Assembly (NCBI RefSeq): GCF_000298295.1
Contig: NZ_AMGM01000031.1
Location: 1-46,312 of the forward strand
Reading direction: 5' to 3'
Source of the DNA: Cecembia lonarensis LW9
GTDB taxonomy: Bacteria; Bacteroidota; Bacteroidia; Cytophagales; Cyclobacteriaceae
Length of the DNA stretch: 46,312 nt
Under the pieces are notes generated by a model. The model was not told the origin of the DNA. It saw only the letters and a program-made list of their open reading frames with translations, and ran no database searches. Below, piece by piece: positions 32,648 to 41,004 of this stretch. Each line of letters starts with the position of its first letter. The stretch's first letter is position 1. Made by a program: the position numbers and the translations under genes.

Positions 32648-32665
32648 AGGCGCTATTTTTTTCTT

Positions 32666-32986
32666 TCAGATAAATCCTCCTGCCTGATTTTGCTGATTCA
32701 ATGGCATCGGACAAAATCTCAACCACCAAAAGGTATTCTCCAATGTATATAAACCAAATTCACTCATTTCCATACTTCCTTGGATTACTGCTCCAAAAAA
32801 ATCAAATGGATTTGACTGAGTGCCAGTATCCTCTATATCTGGAAAAAACAAAGCATCATCCAGCTTATATCTTTCTTTAAATTGTTGAATTAAGTCGGAA
32901 TTAGTTTCATGCATTTGAGGATGTTTTATAAAGTTAAGAAAAAAACTAGAGTATTCCCTGCTTACCAATATTTCCAGATCGTCCAA
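32666..32986 (-). CDS. Small protein of unknown function
   Basis: A 106-residue open frame with an acidic, Phe-rich sequence and no signal peptide or membrane span; I do not recognise a family. It overlaps the end of the upstream glycosyltransferase gene by 25 bp and ends 19 bp before the lipoprotein gene. The close packing argues for a real, co-translated gene, but the long overlap means the actual start may be further in (a second Met lies at residue 25). It could also be a remnant of a longer protein. Confidence 0.45.
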   Translation of the reverse strand: MDDLEILVSREYSSFFLNFIKHPQMHETNSDLIQQFKERYKLDDALFFPDIEDTGTQSNPFDFFGAVIQGSMEMSEFGLYTLENTFWWLRFCPMPLNQQNQAGGFI

Positions 32987-33675
32987 AGAATCTTATAACC
33001 CGCTCCAAACACTCCTTTCACTGTACCACTGACCTTGGAAACACCAATTCTTTTTTTGTAATCAACGGGCACCTCAGTTGTCTTTAAACCTGCCTTTGCA
33101 GCTTTGATCTGCATTTCTACTGTCCAGCCATAATTCTGATCCACCATTCCGAGAGCCACCAACCTTTCCCACCTAATCGCTCTGAATGGCCCTAAATCAG
33201 TATATTCAACTTTATAAATCCACCTCAAAAGTGTGGTAGCTAACCAGTTTCCAAAAACTTGAGGCAGGGTCATTGCGCCTTTCTCCCTGTTACCTCTCGC
33301 CCGTGATCCGATCACCATGTCATAGCCTTCTTTGACAATCGGTTCTATGAGATCAGGGAGTTGTTCAGGGTAATCGCTATAATCCCCATCTAAAAAAACC
33401 AAAATATCCGGCGGCTTTGGCAGCGAGGAAAGATAGGCCATTCCCTTTAGGCAGGCTTTACCATAACCCATTTGAGGCTCATCCAACACAATGGCACCTG
33501 CAGCCTTGGCAACGGAAGCCGTACCATCTGTTGAACAGTTATTGACTACAAGAATGTGACGCACCATTGCTGGCACATCATGTACTACCTTCCCAATCGA
33601 ATCCTCTTCATTATAAGCTGGAATCAGTACATCTATAATGGGCTGAATGGGAGGTGCTGCTTCTTTTGGGGACAT
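32962..33675 (-). CDS. Family 2 glycosyltransferase (polyprenyl-phosphate type)
   Basis: A 237-residue soluble GT-A enzyme of the dolichyl-phosphate mannose synthase class. Motifs: 'VLIPAYNEEDSIGKVV' (about 16-31), 'VVNNCSTDGT' (about 44-53), 'VFLDGDYSDYPEQL' (about 93-106, DxD-type metal site) and 'VEMQIKAAKAGLKTTEVPV' near the C-terminus. It would transfer a sugar from a nucleotide donor to a lipid carrier at the cytoplasmic face of the inner membrane. No membrane tail follows the catalytic domain. It starts 6 bp after the upstream PLP enzyme stop and overlaps the next gene by 25 bp, so it is read from an operon. Confidence 0.88.
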   Translation of the reverse strand: MSPKEAAPPIQPIIDVLIPAYNEEDSIGKVVHDVPAMVRHILVVNNCSTDGTASVAKAAGAIVLDEPQMGYGKACLKGMAYLSSLPKPPDILVFLDGDYSDYPEQLPDLIEPIVKEGYDMVIGSRARGNREKGAMTLPQVFGNWLATTLLRWIYKVEYTDLGPFRAIRWERLVALGMVDQNYGWTVEMQIKAAKAGLKTTEVPVDYKKRIGVSKVSGTVKGVFGAGYKILWTIWKYW

Positions 33676-33681
33676 CCGAAT

Positions 33682-34827
33682 TTATACTTTTGCAAGTGCA
33701 GCATCAAGATCTGCTTTCAAATCCTCCACATCTTCAATGCCTACACTTAAGCGGATCAAAGAATCAAGTAGACCAACTTTCTCACGCTCTGCTTTAGGGA
33801 TGCTGGCATGTGTCATACTGGCAGGATGTCCGCACAGTGATTCAACACCACCTAATGATTCTGCCAGTGAAAAATAATGTAGGTTTTCAAGAACAGTTTT
33901 GGCATCATCAACCCGATCTCCCTTAATGGTAAATGAGATCATCCCTCCAAAATCACGCATTTGCTTCTTGGCCACCTCGTGATTGGGGTGGCTTTCAAAA
34001 CCAGGCCAATATACCTTATCCACCTTAGGGTGTGACTTTAAAAAATGGGCTATTTCTCTCCCGTTTTGACAATGACGTTCCATCCTTAAATGGAGGGTTT
34101 TAATTCCTCTTAGTACCAAAAAGCAATCCTGTGGCCCAGGTGTAGCCCCACAGGCATTTTGAATAAATGCCAATTGGTCTGCCAGTGTTTGGTCGTTGAC
34201 TACAATTGCACCCATCACGACATCAGAATGCCCACCGAGATATTTGGTTACCGAATGCATCACCATATCAGCGCCCAGGTCCAATGGATTTTGGAGAAAA
34301 GGTGTAGCAAAAGTATTATCAACAGCAAATAATAGCTGATGCTTTTTGGCTACCTTTCCGATTTGCTCAATGTCTATGATATTCATCATAGGGTTGGTCG
34401 GCGTCTCAGCCCAGATCAATTTGGTATTGGCATTCACATAATTTTCAATATCTGATGGATTTTCCATAGATATGAAATGAAATTTAATGCCGTATCGCTG
34501 AAAAACTTTCGTGAAAATCCGGTAAGACCCCCCATAAAGATCATTGGTACTGATTACCTCATCACCGGGATTCAGCAATTTGATAATGGCATCGATGGCA
34601 CCTAGTCCTGAAGAAAAACACAAACCAAATTTTCCATTTTCCAGGGCCGCCAAATTATTCTGTAGGGCTGTCCTCGTGGGATTGTGGGTTCTTGAATATT
34701 CATACCCCTGATGGTCCCCAGGTGACTTTTGTACATAAGTGGAAGTTTGAAAAATAGGGGTCATAATGGCTCCTGTAGAAGAATCTGGTTCAATTCCCGC
34801 ATGGATGGCTTTGGTTCCGAATTTCAT
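33682..34827 (-). CDS. Cystathionine gamma-synthase/lyase family PLP enzyme
   Basis: A 381-residue PLP enzyme of the Cys/Met metabolism family. 'GYEYSRTHNPTR' (about 42-53) and 'ALENGKFGLCFSSGLGAI' bind the phosphate; the cofactor Lys lies in 'SVTKYLGGHSDVV' (about 191-203); 'LRGIKTLHLRMERHCQNG' is the family signature. Members make or split cystathionine or make homocysteine from acyl-homoserine. Motif reading cannot separate MetB, MetZ and Mgl/CGL type activities, although 'SLGGVESLCGHPASMTH' near 325-340 is typical of cystathionine synthase and lyase enzymes. It heads the minus-strand group with the glycosyltransferase (6-bp gap), which may be only a shared promoter. Confidence 0.88.
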   Translation of the reverse strand: MKFGTKAIHAGIEPDSSTGAIMTPIFQTSTYVQKSPGDHQGYEYSRTHNPTRTALQNNLAALENGKFGLCFSSGLGAIDAIIKLLNPGDEVISTNDLYGGSYRIFTKVFQRYGIKFHFISMENPSDIENYVNANTKLIWAETPTNPMMNIIDIEQIGKVAKKHQLLFAVDNTFATPFLQNPLDLGADMVMHSVTKYLGGHSDVVMGAIVVNDQTLADQLAFIQNACGATPGPQDCFLVLRGIKTLHLRMERHCQNGREIAHFLKSHPKVDKVYWPGFESHPNHEVAKKQMRDFGGMISFTIKGDRVDDAKTVLENLHYFSLAESLGGVESLCGHPASMTHASIPKAEREKVGLLDSLIRLSVGIEDVEDLKADLDAALAKV

Positions 34828-34842
34828 AATAACTTATTTATG
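34811..34842 (+). promoter_or_regulatory. Candidate promoter of VTT membrane protein
   Basis: TTG at 34811-34813 and TATTTATG at 34835-34842 (one mismatch to TAnnTTTG), separated by 21 bp. The -33 part lies inside the first codons of the divergent PLP enzyme gene. The predicted leader would be about 42 bp. Confidence 0.35.
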
Positions 34843-34862
34843 GGTTTTATCCTGTTAAATTT

Positions 34863-34880
34863 ATTTCCTTTGCAGGAAAT
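34863..34880. promoter_or_regulatory. Inverted repeat between divergent genes
   Basis: ATTTCC (34863-34868), six bases, GGAAAT (34875-34880). The dyad lies in the 63-bp space between the divergent PLP enzyme (start 34827) and the VTT membrane protein (start 34891), ending 11 bp before the latter start. It may be a shared operator, or reflect chance in a short AT-rich spacer. Confidence 0.3.
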
Positions 34881-34890
34881 CAGCCCAAAG

Positions 34891-35598
34891 ATGGAAAAAA
34901 AGAGAGGCATTTTCAAGGAATTCAAAGAAGCTAGCAGGATTAATCCCAAAATGGCTGCAGGTATTCTTTGGGTAAGCATCATGCCCGCATTGGGCAGTAT
35001 GTTGGCTGTCCCTCTAGCTTTGACAAACAGTAAGTTTCTAGCTGAAATGAATTTTTATGATCCCTTGACTGGTTCTCTGGCATTGCTTACAGCAGTTGCC
35101 TTGATGGGCTTTGCTTTGATGCCCACTACCATGCTGGCAGCCCTATCAGGATTTCTTTTGGGTTGGTCTGCCTTTCCCTGGCTTGTTTTAGGTTATACAT
35201 TGGCCACGCTTTTAGGGTATGGCTGGGGAAAAGGATTGGGACAAGACAGCTTGGATTTGCTACTGGAAAAATACCCCAAAGCCAAAGCACTACTTGATCA
35301 AAAAAAAGGCAGCATTGGAGAATTGATTTTCTTTGTCAGACTTAGCCCCATCATTCCCTTTGCACTTTCCAATTTATTGTTTGCACTCATGCACTCCGGT
35401 TGGAAAAAGCTGGTCATTTTCGGCACCATTGGCATGTTGCCGAGGACGACGCTGGTCTTTCTTTCAGGCACCATGGTTTCAAGCATGTATGAAGCGATCA
35501 AGTCTGAAGGAATTACTGGTAAAGGTTGGATTTTTGCAGGACTTTTATTGTTGAGTATATGGGGGATTTGGAGGTTTTTTAGAACAGACAACCATTGA
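34891..35598 (+). CDS. TVP38/TMEM64 (VTT domain) membrane protein
   Basis: A protein of about 235 residues, starting at the ATG at 34891; earlier in-frame Met codons lie within the antisense PLP enzyme gene and give a non-hydrophobic leader. It has about five membrane segments. The VTT (SNARE-associated/DedA-like) core is 'LSGFLLGWSAFPWLVLGYTLATLLGYGWGKGLG' in the middle (landmark only), followed by 'FFVRLSPIIPFALSNLLFALM' with the re-entrant loop Arg and Pro. Family members act as lipid scramblases or flippases for phospholipid or polyprenyl phosphate carriers. Its operon is single gene; the neighbouring glycosyltransferase is divergent but may use the same lipid carriers. Confidence 0.85.
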   Translation: MEKKRGIFKEFKEASRINPKMAAGILWVSIMPALGSMLAVPLALTNSKFLAEMNFYDPLTGSLALLTAVALMGFALMPTTMLAALSGFLLGWSAFPWLVLGYTLATLLGYGWGKGLGQDSLDLLLEKYPKAKALLDQKKGSIGELIFFVRLSPIIPFALSNLLFALMHSGWKKLVIFGTIGMLPRTTLVFLSGTMVSSMYEAIKSEGITGKGWIFAGLLLLSIWGIWRFFRTDNH

Positions 35599-35689
35599 CA
35601 GCTATCAAGTTTTTCAAATTGACAATATTTTTGCTGATTTGATTATTTATTTTTAATAAAAGTGAAAATTTATTGTTCTAATGAAAAAA

Positions 35690-35720
35690 TTGGCATAGAA
35701 TTTATGGATATTTATAATTG
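35690..35720 (+). promoter_or_regulatory. Candidate promoter of small acidic lipoprotein
   Basis: TTG at 35690-35692 and TATAATTG at 35713-35720 (one mismatch to TAnnTTTG), with a 20-bp spacer. The leader to the ATG at 35748 would be about 20-28 bp, so this is a well placed Bacteroidota-type promoter. Confidence 0.5.
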
Positions 35721-35747
35721 TCCACGAGACATAAAACAATCTAAAAA

Positions 35748-35933
35748 ATGAAAAAAAGCATCCTTGCACTAGCAATCGCTGCAACGGCCTTCATGGCATC
35801 TTGCGGCTCCAAAACTACTCAAGAAGTGACTTCTGAGGAAGTTGAAAGCACAATCGAAGAAGCTTCCGAAGAGGAAATTCCAGTATTGGAAGAGGAAATT
35901 GAAGAAGATTCCTCTGATGTATCAGAAAATTGA
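35748..35933 (+). CDS. Small acidic lipoprotein
   Basis: A 61-residue protein with a lipoprotein signal (KKSILALAIAATAFMASC, lipobox Cys19) and a mature part of about 43 residues that is almost entirely Glu, Ser, Thr, Val and Ile, ending DVSEN. No domain is recognised; the run of acidic residues suggests ion or envelope charge interactions, which is a guess. It has its own promoter candidate at 35690-35720 and a very strong terminator at 35953-35985, so it is an independent, probably well transcribed gene. Similar short Glu-rich lipoproteins are common in Cytophagales. Confidence 0.8.
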   Translation: MKKSILALAIAATAFMASCGSKTTQEVTSEEVESTIEEASEEEIPVLEEEIEEDSSDVSEN

Positions 35934-35952
35934 TTTTAAAATTGAATCCAGT

Positions 35953-35985
35953 AATAACCCGCCTTCTGGCGGGTTATTTTTTTAT
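35953..35985 (+). terminator. Rho-independent terminator of small lipoprotein gene
   Basis: Stem AATAACCCGCC (35953-35963), loop TTCT, complementary arm GGCGGGTTATT (35968-35978), then a run of T. The stem is perfect over 11 bp. It ends the plus-strand small lipoprotein transcript; on the minus strand no T-tract follows, so it does not clearly terminate the PorU2 transcript. Confidence 0.9.
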
Positions 35986-38900
35986 CTCAACAAATACATT
36001 TTTCCATAACCTTGCCTAAAGGCCCTATCCCCTGCTGTGGCCCTAGGCTCGACAAAAGCTCCATTTTTCCTCACAAGCACCCGGTAAATGTAAACCCCGT
36101 TGGCCAACTGATCGCCAAACTCATCTCTCCCATCCCAAGCATATTCGGTGATGTTGTTGCCAATTCTTAAGGGGCCGAGCTCATCCTGTAATATTTCCCT
36201 TACGACTCTTCCTGTAACGGTCATGATCTGAATTTTGATCTGATCGGGAACCTCAGACCCAGTTACAGTGAATACAAAGCGTACAGAGGTACTAAAAGGA
36301 TTGGGATAGGGATAAAAATTGGTAATGGTAGCCTCATTGATTACCTCAAAAGTAATTTCATAGGGTTTATCTACACCTAACTCTTCGGTCACCACCCTAA
36401 ACGTATAGATACCGTCCTCTAGAGGTCCAGGCCTGAGCTCCACCCTAAAACTGCTGTTGGCGGTAGCTTCCGACCAACTTATTTTTGGACTGGAAAAATT
36501 TTTCCGCTCAAACTGGCACCCATCACAATGCTTCCTCAGAAACAACTCCATTCCCAAAGTATCTTTTTTCAATATCAGGGATTTCTCATTCTTTAGCATG
36601 GAAGTTATCATCACAGTAGGCGATACAATATCCCCATCCATGATATATACACCATCAAAGTTTACATCAAGGATGGAAGTTGTATTGTCCGGATTGACTA
36701 TAAAATAGGTGCCAAGATCAATCAGGTTATTCCTGAAGGTTTGCTCCATGATGATCCTTGGATTGGCAAATACCTCAAAATTATTGTTCCCTCCCCAACC
36801 AATGGAGTTAAATGTAATGGTAAACTCATGGGATTCACCAGCTTTTACTGCAGGAATTTTCTTCCTGAATTTTTCAGTTTTTCTTCTGGTATTATTGCTT
36901 ACTGTCCACTCGACAACTATTGAGTCTAGAAAATCAAACCTTGCCAGGTTTATAAATTCAAACGCTAATGTTGACTCCTCGCCTTCCTGAAGATTGATCT
37001 GTTCCTCTTTACCTTTGAATACCAAAACACCTTCCGGAACACCCGTATAATTAACCTGCCACTTGGCCAATTGAGCAGGAGCAGTGGCTTCTTCATCCTC
37101 CATGGCATAACGAAGTCTCAGGAAAGGATATAAGCTTGGGTTGACACTGGAAATATCCAGTTGATTTTCCTGAATATTTGAAAAAATCACCTGTTCTTCT
37201 CCATTAGCCTTCACACCGAAAACATCAAAGTGGGTGAGCTCTTCATTGATCCAATCACGGCTTCTTAATTCATTGAAAAACAATTTCCACTCGGAAGAGG
37301 GACCAATTCTTGGCGTCAAAATACTGCCTGCCGTAAAATATCCATCTAAGGTAGTTTCAAAATCGATGGCCTGCTGATTGGTCTCCAATTCTATATCGCG
37401 CTTGGCAACAACTTCTACGGATTCCCCTGGCCTCATACCTTTCCTGCCAAAAAGAATGTAGGGGTCTCCATTTTGTAAATTTCTGAGCACCGCTTCATTG
37501 GCTCCCAGTTCACGGAGTTTTTGGATAGGCACATCAGACCACTGTCTGAAATTAACAGCCCCAATGGTGAACAATACCACATAATCTCCTTCTTTTACAC
37601 CATCCACATAATCTGCAACACTAAGGCCCGGTCTTTCAATCCAGGCATTTCTAATACTCTGAATGACCTGTGGAACTTTGCCACAACTCCTTCCATCTAA
37701 AATATCAAATCCCGGTACGGGTATGGCTAAGTATGGTGTCAAGGAGCGTTGATCAAATGCAACAAGGCCCAATGAGCCATCTGGACACAAACGGGCACTT
37801 CCATCCACAAAACTGTCAATGATCTGCGGAACGCCATCGAGGATAAACTGCGCATTCCTAAAGGTCAAACTATCCGCATCATTACCAAAAGTAAACACTT
37901 CGATATCCAGACTGGTATCTTTAAATTTCCATTCCCTTTTTACAGGATCTATCTCTAAATTGCTCAGCAAATTGCTGTCCATTTGTGGCATGACACGTTG
38001 TGTCCAACCTTCAGGTCCATTTTGAATGAAACTAAAGCTGCTTACTGTCCAACCATCATTTTCTCCTTCTCTTGGATCCAAAAAGCGTGTCCTCCAATAA
38101 AAAGTAACAGAATCCATCTGCTGAATATTCTGAAAAAGATCTACTTCCCATGTTGCTGTACTGGATGTGGTAAGCCTGATTTCTCTTCTTCTTGCTGAGG
38201 AAAAATTGGCCGCAGTATCTATCTGAAACACTAAGTTTCTTGGCTCTAGTGATTTCCCGGATATCTGAGCCGTCAAAGGGATTTTCTCTTCATTAACAAT
38301 AGCAAAATTATAGGGCAGGATATTTAAAGTACCACTCAAAGGGACAAATTTGTTTACAGTGACACTGTTGTTTAAATAAGTCATTTCGGGAATAACCCTA
38401 CTGGGATTGATGGTAATGGTAAAAAGATTTTCCCCAAAGGCATTGATGCCCGTATTCGGTACTAAAAATTCGATGGTATCTCTCCTAAATACAGGGGCAA
38501 TCTTGGATAATGGATAATCAATTGATGTGCCATCAGGCAGACGTCTGTTGACGGAAAACTCCACGGAATCCAGATCCACCCTTCCCAAATTCCTTAACGC
38601 AAAAGACAAGTTCAGAAACTCTGCATTGGCATTGAGCTCTTCCCCGTCCAAGCCTTCCAAACTGACATCTTCTTCTCTTATGGCATAATCTGCTCTGTCA
38701 GCAGGAAAAATTCTAGCAGCCGGGTCACCTAACAAAACCAATTGCTCTGCATGGGACCTGTTGACCACCGATGTCCCAAATCTTTGATAAAAAAGCTTTT
38801 CTGCTTCCTTCCTCACTTCACCAACACTGCGGTAAATCATACTGGAATCTGCAAAGGCTTTATTATAGAATGACTCAGAGTACCTTCTCAGATAAATGTC

Positions 38901-41003
38901 CACGCCTATATTGGCATGTGCCAGAAAATTGGAAGCGCCTTTAAAAGGTGTCAAAATCCAGTCCTCCCCAAATGTGCGGATGTTGCCGAAGGAATTACCC
39001 GCATCACAACCATTCATTAAAATCATGGGGTATTTACCCCTGTTATTATACCCCTGAGCGGGGTCTGAAGCAAGCCCAATTTCAATATCAATCACTGTGG
39101 GAGCTGCATGACCAAAAAATGTAATTAAACTAAGCCCCCGATTGACATCTGAAGATATGTCAATTAGTTCAACGGTAGAATTGGACCGCTTTCGGTAGGT
39201 TTTCACATTTCCTCCTAAAAAGGGCCCTTCCGCAATGTTTTTAAACCCATTCAAAAAATTAAAAAACCTGGTCAATTCAAAGGAAGATATCCCGCCACTG
39301 AGGTGGACAATATCTTTCTGCCAATCCTCAGATACACCTAAGGCGTCTTTTTCTTTTATTTTTTCCAAATAATCCGTCACATCTTGAGGGGTTCGGGCAG
39401 GTATTCTTCCAAAACCCAAAGCCGGCACGAATGGGTTGCTCCTGTCCAGCCCGATCACATAATTATTATCGGCATAAGGGTAGCCTGCCGGGGGAATCAA
39501 ATCCTGAAAAGTAAAACGCTCAGGAGCTTGTCGGTAAAAGAAGTTAACCCTATCCTGCCTTACTGTACTGTACATACCCAAAGACCTCCCTATCAACAAT
39601 AAATGCTCAGGTTGGAATTTCGGATAATAAGCCCTCATAAATTCAAAGATGGCCAGGGGCGTCTTCTCACCGTAGGAAAATTGATCATACAGCTCGCTGA
39701 TATTAACGGTCAAGGTATCAAAACGTCCCCCTTCATTGGACGCACGGTATTGTGCATAAGCCCTGACCGGATCAGGGTGTATGGAAGATTGTCTTCTCAG
39801 GCTTCTATGTGAAATAATCAGAAAATCTGCCGGTTGATTTAGAAGGTCCCTAAACCGAATTCTTTGGATGCCACTGACTGCACGCACATTCATGGTATTT
39901 TCGAGCCAGACTTTACTGGAATTATTGGCTGCCGCTTTTAGGCGGAGTGTATTTCCACTTTTTTGAACGGGTATTCTAACAGGGTTATTGGTGTCGGAAA
40001 TCTCATAGGCTACGTAATTGGCAAGCATATTACCCAACTGCAACGCTTCTTGACCTGGCTCTACTATAAAAAGCTCAGCATCCCTGTCTCCATTCTGTAC
40101 AGTCTTAGGATAGGTGATCCTTACATAAGCGATAGAAATATTATCTACTGCCTCCGGACCATTGGAGGTAACCCTGATCGTAATATTCCCGGATGGATCA
40201 AAATCTGCCGCTGTGAGTTCAATTTCCCTGTTCAAGACATTAAAGTCCCGGTATTCAAACCTGGCCAATTCTCTAACACTGCCCAATGTAGGCCCTGCAA
40301 GTACGGCAGTGACATGAGGGTTTTCAGACCTGCCGGTCAAACCTATTTCCAGTTTAGCCGAGCCTGAAGCCGGTATCTGCCCAAGATCAGAAAAGGTAAT
40401 ATTTCTAGGCGCACTTTTGGTAACAGGAGCACTCATCCATCCTTGTCCTTCCTCATATTCTGCCAAGCGGACTCCAGGGAAATACAACCTGCCCAAATTA
40501 TATTGCTGGAAATAAACTTCCATGTTCTGGGTATGATATTGAGCCAAGATAGGCTCTGAACCATCAGGCTGTGGCCTGCTTCCCATCCTTTTTCCAGGTG
40601 TCCCGGGAGTAACTGTCAGGAAAAAAGCAGTACTGTCATTATGATGGTTGTACATGATATTCCCAATGTGATTGGGATTTCTAAAAAGTTTTCTGTCCAA
40701 CGTTGCATCGTTTCTCTTCCCATAAAAATCAATGAAGTCATTGGGGTCAAAGCGACCATCTTCCTCTCCCTGCACAAAAATAGATACCTCTTCCCCCCTA
40801 TGATACAACCTGATATTTCTTGGATCTATGGCATTGGGGTTTAATCCTGCGCTGGAAAGGGCAGCAAAAGAAATACGATGAACGCCATCCTGTACCGTCG
40901 GAATTTTGTAATAAGGCAGGTTATAATCAATCCAATTATTTTGAGCCTGGGCCAATCCGGTCAAAATCAAGGGAATCAGTATGGTCAATAGCAGCCGGTT
41001 CAT
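35982..41003 (-). CDS. porU2: PorU2-like type IX secretion C25 peptidase/sortase
   Basis: A 1673-residue exported protein with a signal peptide (ending in AQA). The middle holds a gingipain-like C25 peptidase: catalytic His in 'SLITFFGHAAPTV' (near 630) and Cys in 'LMNGCDAGN' (near 665), 34 residues apart, as in gingipains. Beta-sandwich repeats follow, and the C-terminus is a FlgD-like/CTD sorting domain ('AWDGRDEFGDQLANGVYIYR'). PorU removes the C-terminal sorting signal of type IX cargo and attaches the cargo to lipopolysaccharide. Standard PorU is about 1100-1200 residues, so this longer form matches the PorU2 paralogue named in Cytophagales. It starts 1 bp after the PorV2 stop, giving a two-gene operon. 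Confidence 0.85.
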   Translation of the reverse strand: MNRLLLTILIPLILTGLAQAQNNWIDYNLPYYKIPTVQDGVHRISFAALSSAGLNPNAIDPRNIRLYHRGEEVSIFVQGEEDGRFDPNDFIDFYGKRNDATLDRKLFRNPNHIGNIMYNHHNDSTAFFLTVTPGTPGKRMGSRPQPDGSEPILAQYHTQNMEVYFQQYNLGRLYFPGVRLAEYEEGQGWMSAPVTKSAPRNITFSDLGQIPASGSAKLEIGLTGRSENPHVTAVLAGPTLGSVRELARFEYRDFNVLNREIELTAADFDPSGNITIRVTSNGPEAVDNISIAYVRITYPKTVQNGDRDAELFIVEPGQEALQLGNMLANYVAYEISDTNNPVRIPVQKSGNTLRLKAAANNSSKVWLENTMNVRAVSGIQRIRFRDLLNQPADFLIISHRSLRRQSSIHPDPVRAYAQYRASNEGGRFDTLTVNISELYDQFSYGEKTPLAIFEFMRAYYPKFQPEHLLLIGRSLGMYSTVRQDRVNFFYRQAPERFTFQDLIPPAGYPYADNNYVIGLDRSNPFVPALGFGRIPARTPQDVTDYLEKIKEKDALGVSEDWQKDIVHLSGGISSFELTRFFNFLNGFKNIAEGPFLGGNVKTYRKRSNSTVELIDISSDVNRGLSLITFFGHAAPTVIDIEIGLASDPAQGYNNRGKYPMILMNGCDAGNSFGNIRTFGEDWILTPFKGASNFLAHANIGVDIYLRRYSESFYNKAFADSSMIYRSVGEVRKEAEKLFYQRFGTSVVNRSHAEQLVLLGDPAARIFPADRADYAIREEDVSLEGLDGEELNANAEFLNLSFALRNLGRVDLDSVEFSVNRRLPDGTSIDYPLSKIAPVFRRDTIEFLVPNTGINAFGENLFTITINPSRVIPEMTYLNNSVTVNKFVPLSGTLNILPYNFAIVNEEKIPLTAQISGKSLEPRNLVFQIDTAANFSSARRREIRLTTSSTATWEVDLFQNIQQMDSVTFYWRTRFLDPREGENDGWTVSSFSFIQNGPEGWTQRVMPQMDSNLLSNLEIDPVKREWKFKDTSLDIEVFTFGNDADSLTFRNAQFILDGVPQIIDSFVDGSARLCPDGSLGLVAFDQRSLTPYLAIPVPGFDILDGRSCGKVPQVIQSIRNAWIERPGLSVADYVDGVKEGDYVVLFTIGAVNFRQWSDVPIQKLRELGANEAVLRNLQNGDPYILFGRKGMRPGESVEVVAKRDIELETNQQAIDFETTLDGYFTAGSILTPRIGPSSEWKLFFNELRSRDWINEELTHFDVFGVKANGEEQVIFSNIQENQLDISSVNPSLYPFLRLRYAMEDEEATAPAQLAKWQVNYTGVPEGVLVFKGKEEQINLQEGEESTLAFEFINLARFDFLDSIVVEWTVSNNTRRKTEKFRKKIPAVKAGESHEFTITFNSIGWGGNNNFEVFANPRIIMEQTFRNNLIDLGTYFIVNPDNTTSILDVNFDGVYIMDGDIVSPTVMITSMLKNEKSLILKKDTLGMELFLRKHCDGCQFERKNFSSPKISWSEATANSSFRVELRPGPLEDGIYTFRVVTEELGVDKPYEITFEVINEATITNFYPYPNPFSTSVRFVFTVTGSEVPDQIKIQIMTVTGRVVREILQDELGPLRIGNNITEYAWDGRDEFGDQLANGVYIYRVLVRKNGAFVEPRATAGDRAFRQGYGKMYLLR

Positions 41004-41004
41004 A

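Noticed and set aside
39963-40367. Plus-strand frame of 134 codons inside the large PorU2 gene
   Set aside because: Antisense shadow of a well supported long gene; no family features and no separate promoter.
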